From positions 8,857,438 to 8,921,437 of the forward strand of contig CM023537.1 in assembly GCA_013350335.1 (NCBI GenBank): DNA of 64,000 bases. Direction: 5' to 3'. This stretch comes from Chimonanthus salicifolius. Taxonomy: Eukaryota; Streptophyta; Magnoliopsida; Laurales; Calycanthaceae. Both the position numbers and the translations under genes were made by a program. Position 1 is the first letter of the stretch, and every line of letters begins with the position of its first letter. The notes beneath the pieces were generated by a model, which did not search any database, was not told the origin of the DNA, and saw nothing but the letters and a program-made list of their open reading frames with translations. This document shows, piece by piece, positions 44,620 through 55,272 of this stretch.

Positions 44620-47600
44620 CTAAAAAAAATTATTAGGACCCTCGAGGGGAATAAAACCCTTCTCTTGCAAGCTCTTCACAGTCTCATACAGGCCTTGCTT
44701 GATAGGGGTGAACTTGAGGCCCAATTCCACGAGCCGGTGGTTTGAAAACTTGTATGGCTTCACTCTAGGCTTCAGCTCATTTGAACACCTGCAATCACAA
44801 CAACATTTAATTAAAATTATTCATTATTACTATTATCATCATCATTAAAATCTTATCACATTTATACAATAAATTTATATGAATATAATCATAATTTGAT
44901 GTGAAATCACATCACTTTTCCTCCCATGACAGATATATAAATAAATACATATATTGTAGCACAGACGGAGGAGCCCACCATCTATGATTAATTTGATAGG
45001 TGTAAGCAAATGATAGAGATGCACGACTTGACATTATTATTATCACATTCTGCATATGATTATTGCATTTTGATGATCATCGAGAGACTTACTTGGTAGG
45101 AATGGGATAATTGAGGGAAGAGCTGGGCTAGCATATGGACCACATCGGCTCGGTGTATACAACTTTCTCCACAGAGATACCGGCCCGAAGTGTCTCGATT
45201 CTCATAGACAAGTATATGGGCCTCAGCTGCATCCTTGACATGGGCATAGGCCTGAACTGCATTGGTGTATGTCTTTGCGGACCCAGTTAGGTACTTGAGT
45301 ATGTGCAATGTGCTCGCATTGATTGTGGGCTGGATCAGTGGGCCCAATAGTAGCACTGGTATCACCACCACAAGATTCACTCCTCTCTCACTTGACAGCT
45401 TCCATGCTTCTTTCTCAGCCACTGTCTTCCCGTAACAGTACCAGTTCTGTCCATTAATCAACACATTTATATTCACATAAGTAAGCTTAATATATTAAGT
45501 TCATCGTTTGTTGAAAGGCCCTCCTGCTAAATGGCCCAGCCCATCACGTGTTTCCAACACAATTACTACTGTTTAGCCCAATACAAGCAATCCCTGGGCT
45601 CAGGCTAGAATATTTGGCCCAATAATTGAATGAGTTGTGCAACAACAAGCTTTGGCCCATCCAAGGTTGGTCGATCCAACATTGACCCATATGCAATTAT
45701 AGGGCATGCATTAGGAAATTGACGTGGCTTGTTTTGGTGGAACCCATAAAAGCCATGACAGGACCCAATTCCAAACTATGAACCATCACCTGTGTCAAAT
45801 GGGGTTCCTCAATATTAACAAAGAATGAAATATTACTTTTAAGATTTGTACAATATGCATGAGAAAGTGTAGTGCATGTACATGTTCAATTGAAGTAAAT
45901 CTAATATTTAGGGGGATAGAATAAACATAGCCTGAATATGAAATGCTACTATCATATCAGCGATAAATCGTCGATATAGTTTCTCTCTCCTCTATTTTTT
46001 AAAATATACAAAATAAAAGAAAATTAGAAAAATGGCGGAAAACCTAGGTCAACATATTTTTTTTAGATAACAGTCATTTTTATGGAGTTTTAGACTCCTG
46101 AAAGTCGAAACTTCAATATGAAGTTTGAAAAACCATATCCTAGAAAATTTGAAAATTTTCTTAAAATTTTGGAAAATGTTTAAAAGTTTCATAAAAGTAG
46201 GAAATCAATACTAGAAAACACCTACTATGAAATTCATGTTCTCAAGTGACCCCTAGTGACACGTAGCTTCTATTATAATTCATAAATTTTTTATTATACA
46301 ACTTTTTTAATTTTACAAAATGTTGGAATATTAAAAAATTACACAAACACCCTAAACTATATCAAGGGCTCTTCATTTAGTTATAGAAACATTTGTACAT
46401 CATTTCATTCATTTTTTTCCCTAAAAACTCAAAAATGGGAAGAATTTTAGAAAACCCAATTTTTATCTATTTTTCAGAAGAATCTTAAAAAATCATATAG
46501 ATGCCCTACAAACTATGTAAATGACATTAACACATCTCCATTGAATTTCATAAGCACTTAATATTATTTTATAAAAATAATTTCACAAAAAAAAAACCCT
46601 AATTTGTGATTATCTTGGAGCTAAATTTTGAAAAAAAAAATGATGAAAATAATTTAAAATGTTCAAAATTGATATAAATAACTCTAAGTAACTCGAAAAT
46701 TGAAGAAAATGCTTCTAAACATTTTTAAATCACATCCAACACAAGATTTAACTCAAAAAAAATCAAATCTTTTCTAAAAATTAAAAAAAAATCAACGTCG
46801 ACAGATACTATTGATACAACCCTCTCGTGGCCGTATTAATATGTATTGATCAATACATATCACCATAGCGTATCAACCAATATATATCGATAAATGTAAT
46901 CTATTGGCTGATACGTAATCGCCAAACACCACTATATATCAATAAATGTAATCAATTGGCTGATACGTCATCGCCATACACCACATAATTTATTGGCTGA
47001 TAGGTAATCACCACATACACCCACATTATCAACCAATATTTAAACCTAACTTATTCAGAGTTTCAGACATTTGGGAATGAGCAACAGCAAAAAGATTGGC
47101 TATCTCGTTCTGGGCCCACAAATAATGAAGTGAAATGCGTGAAATTGTACTCTCTAGTCCCATCATCCTAATCGTGTGGGTTTAGGCCTTAAATTTTAAT
47201 CATTATAGAAGATTTGATTTTCTACCCCCTATTCTCCCAAGTAGGGGTTTAAAAATCGATATCGGCTGATATATCGGTCGATACGATATGTCTACCGATA
47301 TATCATTATCGGCCGATATATAGCCGATATTTTTCTCTCTCCAACCGATATCGGCCGATATAATACGGCCGATATTTTGATATCGGCCGATATAATACGG
47401 CCGATATTTTGATATCGGCCGATATAATACGTCCGATATTTCAGCCGATATTGTTAATGTCGGCCGATGACGATATATATCAGCCGATATTCACTCATTC
47501 AAAATCGATACATATCGGTCCGATACGATATGTATCGGTCGATATTTGTACCCCTGCTCCCAAGTACCAACGTGTACCCCATGTTTTCCAATTCACCGAC

Positions 47601-49733
47601 CAACCACTTGGGGCCTATACTAAGAAAATTCCATCCCAAATTCTCCCAACATGAAAATATTAGTAGATTTTGGGCTTTAATAAATGTTGAAATGACTATA
47701 ATTGACCAAAATTTCAAAAAACAAGGAGAAAAGTTTCAATCCATTTTGAAAATTCTGATGAAATTTTTTATTTTAATTGAAATAACAAATCGATTCAAAT
47801 AAACCAATATAAAAAAGAATTTTTAGAGAAAAGTTAAATTCTTAAAGAGATTAAAAATGTTATTATCACTCGGATTCTCTTAGCACCCATCACACTCAAT
47901 GTTCAATGTTCCTAAGAATTTAGAGGTGAAACTTGAGTAGGGCTTTAATCTGACCTACATGGCTTGACCCAAAAAATTAATGGGTTTGAATTGTGTATTT
48001 GTATATTTCAAATCGACTTGGATTGGAATTGAGAATTTTAAAATAATCATACGTAACTCGATTTGACCCCAATTGTACCAAATTGTAAAACAACACTTGA
48101 ATTAACTTGCGTTAGAAATTCAAGTTAGATCAGTAATTAAGGTCGGTTTGAATCGGGTTCAATAAGTTTAACATGCATTGGATTGGATTTATTAAAACCC
48201 GATCCGACCCGACCTGACCTGACCCACCAATAATCAATATCTAAATAATGAAGGGACAAAATTGTCATTAGAAGGAAGTCAAGAGAGGCATATAATCGTC
48301 GTTATCATAATAATAATAATCAAAACCTTGGTCTTTTTACAGAACTCCAAATCACTCCAGCAGCTCTCGTCCACCACCACATCTGGGCTCCTGCTGGGAT
48401 CCATATAAACGGTTCCGATTGACGACGTAAAGACGACCCGGCCCACTCCTGCTTCTGCTGCAGCATTGATCACATTCTTCGTTCCCTTTATGATTGGATC
48501 CAGCAACAACTCTTGCATCATCTAAAACACAATCATCCTATCAATAAACAGAACAGAACAAGCGAAAATCGGAGAATCTGATCCATTACAAGATTAAACC
48601 AGTAGAAGAAAAGCACCCACAGGATCCTCCATAACTGGACATGCTGTGTGGAACACTCCATTGCAGCCCTTGATCGCATCGACGAGGCTATCGTAATCGA
48701 GTAGATCAGCTTTGCATAGAACCAACCTCTCTTCTGCTCCTTCAAGCTTCATCAAATGAGAATTCTTGGGGTCCTCTGTAAAACAAAAGTGAAAGGTATA
48801 AGAAACGAGAACTCTTCATGGTAATAGGCTGATTTTAGTACATGATCAGTGGGAAAGAAAATTGAACACTGGATGGATGTATAATAAGAATAGATACATT
48901 CATTCGTTCTTATTGGTAGATGACATCAACAAATTTCTTTCATTATCACCTTTTTATGTTATATATCCGTAAATCCACTTAAAAAATTCTTTAATAATAT
49001 CCACATTCATTTATCTATCTCCATTGTCCGAATGATAAAATAGCCGCGGGATAATGGGATAAAGCTGCATGTGGACATTCAATTACAAGCATCATCGCAA
49101 AGAGAATGATAGAGGCATTGGTACTTTTAATAACAAAAGACACTAGTGTATTTTTCATCATTCAAATTACGACAAATGTATAAAATGACAAGTTCGACAT
49201 CTGTTATCATGTTTCTATTATCATGAGTTAAACTTTAGAATAAAAAAAAAAAAAAAAAGGAGAGTTTTGAGATTTATACAAACAGGCCACACGAGAAACA
49301 ATATGCTACCCAAAAATTACTATTGAACATAAAAGTTAGGCCTTAAACAAAAGATTCGAATTCTTTGAGTGTATACAAAAATGGCTTTAATATTGGCAAT
49401 TAATAGTAAAAAAAAAATTCATCGTTGGACGTGTCTCCAAGGCATCAAGATCAAGAATCGATCTTTGACATTGATCGCTACTGTTGGGTCATCATCATCA
49501 TCATCAATCAGTAATATATGTAGAATAAGATGTCGAATCAGTTGTCTATAAACATAAACGAAATGTATACCTGGGTTTCTGACTGTCCCTTTGACAATAT
49601 AACCTCTCTCCAAGAGAAGCTTCACCAGCCATGAGGCCAGAAATCCTCCTGCTCCAGTTACACATACGGTTCGGCTGAGAACATCTGAACCATTGAACAA
49701 CGGCATCATACCGGTCTCCGGCAATGTTCCCAT
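44620..49733 (-). CDS. Cinnamoyl-CoA reductase-like gene, 5 exons, 1-base frameshift at the end of exon 4
   Basis: Exons on the minus strand: 49733-49571, 48775-48621, 48521-48327, 45446-45093, 44788-44620 (stop TAG at 44622-44620). In the family frame this is about 344 residues, the usual size. An N-terminal NADP-binding segment [17 protein letters not shown] is followed by [19 protein letters not shown] (catalytic Ser) and NWYCYGK (residues about 172-178, with Tyr174 and Lys178 as the YxxxK pair and the CCR signature). The enzyme family reduces hydroxycinnamoyl-CoA esters to aldehydes, the entry step to monolignols, in the cytosol. Exon 4 is 354 bp where the next exon requires one base less. 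An extra T at 45109-45110 turns the expected YPIPTK into LSHSYQ, and reading on would stop at once in exon 5 (VFK then TGA), losing about 57 C-terminal residues. NP is changed to IP in [10 protein letters not shown]. It may be a pseudogene, an allele or a sequence error. Confidence 0.88.
45950..47030. repeat. Repeat-rich reductase intron segment with 55-bp tandem units
   Basis: In intron 3 of the reductase gene, the unit TAAATGTAATCTATTGGCTGA...CGCCAAACACCAC recurs about 2.5 times (46882-47012, period about 55 bp). Scattered ATCGTCGATAT and TATCGATAAAT strings around 45960 and 46800-46900 are reminiscent of the CAGGGG/ATCGGCC MITE family. No clean ends were found. Confidence 0.5.
47244..47556. 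mobile_element. CAGGGG/ATCGGCCGAT-family MITE in reductase intron 3
   Basis: It starts GGGGTTTAAAAATCGATATC and ends CGATATTTGTACCCCTG. CTCCCAAGTA stands on both sides (47234-47243 and 47557-47566), so the target duplication is at least 8 bp. The interior is a run of ATATCGGCCGATAT palindromes and repeats of TATAATACGGCCGATATTTTG. It is longer than its relatives, apparently by internal tandem expansion. Confidence 0.8.
47924..48240. mobile_element. Worn GGGTCGGG-family element in reductase intron 3
   Basis: It begins TAGAGGTGAAACTTGAGTAG, close to the end sequence of the elements at 38138 and 53332, and contains cccgatccgacccgacctgacc near 48200. The right terminus could not be placed, so the end is approximate. 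Confidence 0.45.
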
Positions 49734-50649
49734 ATGGTTTTCCTTTTTCCGGGAAGGTTAGCAGCAAAAATGGCACGTAGAAGTGAGCACAGCTTAGTGG
49801 AGTAGGGGAAGAGGAGTATATATAGAGTAAAAAGAAGGTTGGTGAGTGGGTCTTTTTATTAGTACTTATACGATGAGCGGGTCTTTTTATTAGTACTTAT
49901 ACGATACGAGGCCGTATACAGCTTCTACTTGGAAGACTATGGTCATGTTTCGGTCAGGGGACCTATTTAAAAAAAAATATTTATATTAAAATTTTAACTT
50001 TCAACAGTCCAATATCTTATAAAAATAACCGTAACTTTTAATAAAAATATAATAACTTTTTCTCCTCTTTGGATTTTGTTTGGCCTGGCTAGAACTGTGG
50101 ACTCTTAACTTTCTTCTTTGTTTTTTGTTCTTTGGACTTTCCATTTTGAATGAATAACTAATCAATCATTCAAAAAAATATAATAAAATTAGATTTTCAT
50201 TTTTATGTTAAAAAAAAAAGTATATTAGTTATTCATATTGCGCCACCTTTTTTAAATCTACGGTCACAACTTGACCGACCCAACCAGGAGGGAATTCCCA
50301 AGTCCACTTGTGGGTCACCTAACAATTAGTTTGTTTTGGTGAAAGGTGTTTGCGACTTTAGGTCATTCTCCATACATGGGTCTCAACACCACCAACCATT
50401 ATGAAGACTCTCTATCAAAATATATCACTACATGAATCCCAGGTTCATATAGTTAGATGTGATTTGAACAGGACAATAAGAGTAAGTGTTGGCCTAGCAG
50501 CAAGCACTCAGGAATTGAGAGTCATCCATTCACTTTCAATTTCAAAAGATCACTTTCTCTAGAATTTATTCGGTGAGAAGTTTACGCATACTCTAAAGAT
50601 TAATTGGATAATTTTTTTTTTTAAAAGAAAAAAAGCCGTACTGGTGCCC
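49694..50649. repeat. Tandem duplication unit 1: reductase first codons plus promoter
   Basis: This unit covers the first 13 codons of the reductase gene and its upstream region. It is repeated directly at 50650-51527 (period 956). Unit 1 carries an extra internal tandem copy of about 33 bp (gggtctttttattagtacttatacgat, 49849-49901) that unit 2 has once. Confidence 0.9.
49815..49826 (-). promoter_or_regulatory. Likely TATA box of the reductase gene
   Basis: On the minus strand CTATATATAC lies about 85 bp before the ATG at 49733, a usual plant TATA-to-start distance. The same box is kept in the duplicated promoter at 50771-50780. Confidence 0.55.
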
Positions 50650-51527
50650 TGAACAACGGCATCATACCGGTCTCCGGCAATGTTCCCATATGGTTTTCCT
50701 TTTTCCGGGAAGGTTAGCAGCAAAAATGGCACGTAGAAGTGAGCACAGCTTAGTGTAGTAGGGGAAGAGGGTATATATAGAGTAAGTTTGGTGAGTGGGT
50801 CTTTTTATTAGTACTTATACGATACGAGGCCATATACAGCTTCTACTTCGAAGACTATGGTCATGTTTCGGTCAGGGGACTTATTTTTAATTTTTTGTTA
50901 AGCATATTTTATTAATATTAAAATTTTAACTTTCAACAGTCCAATATCTTATAAAAATGACCATAACTTTTAATAAAAATATAATAACTTTCTCGCCTCT
51001 ATGGGTTTTGTTTGGCCTGGCCGGAGCTGTGGACTCTGACTTTGTTCTGGCCTTTGAGTTTCTCATTTTTAATGAATAACTAATCAATCATTAAAAAAAT
51101 ATAATGAGATTAGATTTTCAGTTTTAATGTTAAAAAAAATATATATTTGTTATTAATAGCGCCCCACCTTTTTTAAATCTACGGTCCCAACTTCACCGAC
51201 CCAACCAGGAGGGAATTCCAAAGTCCGGTTGTGGATCACCAGACAGTTAGATCATGGGTCTCAACACCACCAACCATTATGAAGACTCTCTATTAAAATA
51301 TATCATTAAATGGATCCTAGGTTCATACAGTTAGATGTGATTTAAACAGGACAATAAGAGTAGGTGTTGGCCTAGCAGCAAGAACCCACTTCAGAAATTT
51401 AGGGTCATTTCTCGTAGAATTTAAGTGTGTATGGATTGAGAGAGGTTTACATTTACTTTAAAGATTAATTGGATAAGACGCCTCAAAACTTTAATTTTTT
51501 TTAAAAAGAAGCTGTATTGGTGCCCTG
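50650..51527 (-). pseudogene. Tandem duplication unit 2: duplicated reductase promoter and truncated coding start
   Basis: It matches unit 1 throughout by eye with small indels. On the minus strand it carries the TATA box (50780-50771), leader and an ATG at 50689 with [13 protein letters not shown]. Coding identity ends at the duplication joint (50650), after which the frame runs into unit-1 upstream DNA. It is therefore a second promoter with a 13-codon stub, pointing at the real gene from about 0.95 kb upstream. Confidence 0.85.
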
Positions 51528-52103
51528 GTATTCCTCTCTCTCCAAAGATGGGATATGGTGTGAATTCGGTCATTCGGATTATTTAGTGCATTAGCACAGG
51601 ATAAGTTATGTTTTATTTTCATTAACAACCTTTAATGGACTAATTCAATTCTGAATTTATCTCAACCACTCATTATATGTGGTGTCTATTTCTATTTAAT
51701 TGGTGCACAATATGCATAGCGTTCTCGTGCACTTGCACTGAAGATTGCATTATGGACTATGACCGCATCTGGACAAGGAGAGGAAACTCATTCCCCACCT
51801 TCACTGCACTACCTTCCGCCAGGGGTTAAAAAAATCTGTCGGGCCGATATCCCGGCCGATTTTTCAAATTTTTACTAGAAATTACCATTTTACTCTTCCA
51901 CTTCTGCACCGTCTGAATGTGAGTTAAGAACATTTTTCCTTCATTCGAACCATGAGATCGTTCGGACCATTATTTATTCATAAATTCCATTCGTCCAGAC
52001 GGTCTACAGTAATGTATAGAGCATTAGTTAAAAAAACTATATAATTTCTATAGTTTTGAATAATAAAATCTCCTTTAAAACTTTAAAATTATTTTTTAAG
52101 CAC
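51528..52103. other. Intergenic sequence with a MITE fragment
   Basis: A fragment of the CAGGGG family (CAGGGGTTAAA...GGGCCGATATCCCGGCCGAT, 51820-51868) is present without a right end. Otherwise nothing is recognisable. Confidence 0.5.
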
Positions 52104-52685
52104 TGTGTATTTCTAAAATTTCTCAAATTGAATATCCGTACTAATTACGATAACATGATAAAAATACTTTAAAACTTCAAGGTCTTTTGAAACTCTCAAA
52201 TATTTAAAACACAGTATTATATAAATAAAGGGTATCCCTCGGCTGTGCCGAAAATACACTTTCGGAAGTCCAAACGACTAACCGTAAAATCCCTTGAATC
52301 GAAATTCAAAACTAAACAAATATATGAAATTTGAAAACTTAAATCTTTCAAATGATTGTTTAACTAGATTTTTTTTGTTTTGAAGAAGGGAAGAGATTTG
52401 AGATGGAAAAAGATCACTTATTTTTGGTAAACAATCATTTGAAAGATCTAAGCTTTCAAATTTCACATATTTGTTCAGCTTTGAATTTGTAGTTCAACAG
52501 TTTTTACGGTTTGTTATTTGGACTTCCGAAAGTGTGTTTTCGGCACAGCTGAGGAATACCCTTATTTGTAAAATACTGTGTTTTAAGCATTTGAGAGTGT
52601 CAAAAGACCTTTAAGTTTTAAAGTATTTTTATTAGGTTATCGTAATTAGTCCGAATATTCAATTTGAGAAATTTTAGAAATACAC
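52104..52685. repeat. Long inverted repeat (about 260-bp arms, 63-bp loop)
   Basis: The left arm (52104-52363) and right arm (52427-52685) are reverse complements with about 85-90% match by eye. Shared blocks are tgtgtatttctaaaatttct, actaattacgataac, aaaacacagtatt, ctgtgccgaaaa, actttcggaagtccaaa and atctttcaaatgattgttta. Shorter matches (gcattagtt at 52021 and aactaatgc at 52709) extend it outward across unpaired DNA. No coding sequence. It is likely a foldback/MITE able to make a long double-stranded transcript. Confidence 0.85.
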
Positions 52686-53331
52686 ATTTTATATATATAT
52701 ATATATATAACTAATGCACTATTGAAGTCCATCCACGAGGAGAGGGCCTTCTTCACTTTGGGCCTAAGGCGACCGCCTTTCTTGCCCAATGGTGAAGACG
52801 ACCCTGCCCGATTGTGTCTATAGGTGGAGTAGGCCGTCGTTTAAGATCTCCAAATAGATAAGGCCCCCAAGTCTATAAACTCCTTTGTTATATAGATTCA
52901 ACAAATTAGAAATTAAAATCAATAAAATAGACTTAAAATAATAAATTCACCTATTTAAAATTTTATTTAGATGTTTCACACTTTCTAAAAGAAAATGTAT
53001 AATTTTATTTTTATGAGTGTATAAACTATAAAATTTGAAGGCCGGCAGTGCAATCGGACACCATGAAAGAAGCCCAGATGTATTTCTTCCAGTATGAATG
53101 TGCGATACTGGAATTGAGATTGCCTTTTGCATTTGGAGAATCTGTCAGAAGTAGTTGGAATTTAGTAAAAGTCGGTTGGCCGGTCGAGGTACGGTCCTCT
53201 CTGCAGTCGGCAGTCGGCACCCGCATCAAAGATTGCTCTGATGCATAGTTAGCAATTTAACATGGGGAAAATTGTAGCATGGAAATAGTTTGTGTACAAT
53301 TTAGTTATTTTTAGAAAATATAATAAGAAAT
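52686..53331. other. Intergenic sequence
   Basis: An AT microsatellite lies at about 52691-52708, with no gene. A patch with more G/C at 53040-53240 opens frames on both strands without any recognisable domain. Confidence 0.4.
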
Positions 53332-53665
53332 TAGGGCTGAAATCGGGTCGGGTCGAATTTTTAAAATCCAACCAGATTCGAGTTACTAAACTATGGAATC
53401 CAACTCGATCTGAATTATAATCCGACTCAATCGGAATTCTGACCCGACCTACATTTTAAATCCATTTTAGTCTAAATTTAATCAGGTCAGGTTGGGTTTG
53501 ATCAGGTCGAGTCGAGTTAACTTGAAAATCTCTCAACTCAATCTGACCTGAATTCAATGTGGATTTTTTTCTTCTCAACCTAATCTGACCCGTTGACCCG
53601 ACCCGGTAGATTTCTCAGTTGAGTCATGCGGTTCGAGTCAAAACCGCGATTGAGTTTCACCCCTA
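53332..53665. mobile_element. hAT-like GGGTCGGG element with perfect 8-bp target duplication
   Basis: It starts TAGGGCTGAAATCGGGTCGG and ends GAGTTTCACCCCTA. TAAGAAAT stands at both edges (53324-53331 and 53666-53673). It is 334 bp, non-coding, with CCGACTC/GGTCGAG strings in the interior. It is the same family as 38138-38669 in a shorter version. Confidence 0.88.
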
Positions 53666-53673
53666 TAAGAAAT

Positions 53674-55272
53674 AGACATCTTATATGTAAAAAATGGATA
53701 TATACAGGTATAAAACATCTTATTTGAAAATTTGAGGATCTTGAAAAGATATATTTCATAAATTCAATCAAATTAACCATTTTTAATATTATATTTATGT
53801 TTAGACCTTTGGAATTGATCCATGACATTAGACCAAAGTAGATCATCATAGAATACAAAGATTCAAACATTACAAATTTAAAGAGTTTAAAAGATAGAAT
53901 ACATTAATCTAATTAAGACAAAAAAAATCGATGGCATATTCATACATGGACTGTTTCAATGAATCCATCACATTGGATCAAGTAGACTCTAGATAGTGAT
54001 GCAGGCACCGAATCCGACGAATCTGACCACAACCCTGTCAAAACCCGACTGGACGAAATCGAGGATTAGCTCTCCGAATCAAAATCTACTTTAATTAGAT
54101 AGAATTTTAACGTAGGGAGATGATGGTGACAATTAACAATCTCTACTTTAATTCTATAAGATTAATATCCTTAATAATATTCCATACATTGCTCCAATTA
54201 AAAGTGACTCAACAACAATTAATGACTCACTTACGTGAGTTTAGTGATTTCGTTGAGAAGATTTTCATGACTCAATGTAGTTTTTTTTTATATTTAACAA
54301 TGAACGAACTAATTGGTGATAAAAAGAATTGAAAAGAAATTAGTCTATTAAACATACATAACTAATTGATTTGAACTAAATAAAATAAACGGTTATAATG
54401 GAACTTTATGTCAACTATTGACTTTATTTTCTCAAAAGCAAATAGATAGAAACTTTTGGATTTTGATTAGAGCACTAGTATTTTTTTACAACAGGTGCTT
54501 GCTCCAACTAGCTAGAAAATGAAAAGTTTACTGTTTTCCAATTTTATCCTTCCCTGATAACTTTAACATGAGCCACGAACTCTCTTCTCTCTTCTTCTTG
54601 GGTTTTCAACATGTAATTCTCCTCGAAGTGGAGTCCATTGCGACCTTAAGTGGGCCCCGCGTGGGGTCCACATACATTGTAACTATTGGCGGCCACAGTC
54701 AAAGATAAAATTCTCTTTACCCCCATTTCCTCATTTCTTCCTTAGATGTTCAGATCAAATATTATCTTAATAGGAGAGTAAGATATCTTTATTTTCCTAA
54801 ATAAATTTTCCTGCCTTACAAATGGATTTTCTAAGAAGAGAAAAAATATCAGATTTCTTATAGCACTGGCAAAGACCATCATTCCATAAGACGAAATAAA
54901 TGTCTCATTTTCGATTCTCCTCATTCTTTTCATGAAATAAAGACTCTTTGGCAAGAACACATAATGACATAAAATGAGACATTTTTCTCTTTTTCTAAAG
55001 AGCTTATTTTTCATAGAGAAAGAGAAAAAATAAATGAGGAAAAGAGTCAAGATAATATTCAAATAAATGTTATAATAAAAAACAAAAATATTTAATTTCT
55101 ACAATTCTATCCGAGACTGAACTCAATAGTACCTTATGAAATGACATAAATCAAATCTGATTAAATTTTTTATAAAATTATTTTCTCAAAAGATATAATA
55201 AACAATATAGAAAGACATATCGTCACCCTTTAGCCCTTTCACTTGTCCATCCTCCAATGAAAAGGAAGTCAG
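53674..55272. other. Intergenic sequence, no gene seen
   Basis: AT-rich without recognisable coding, RNA or element ends. Confidence 0.4.
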
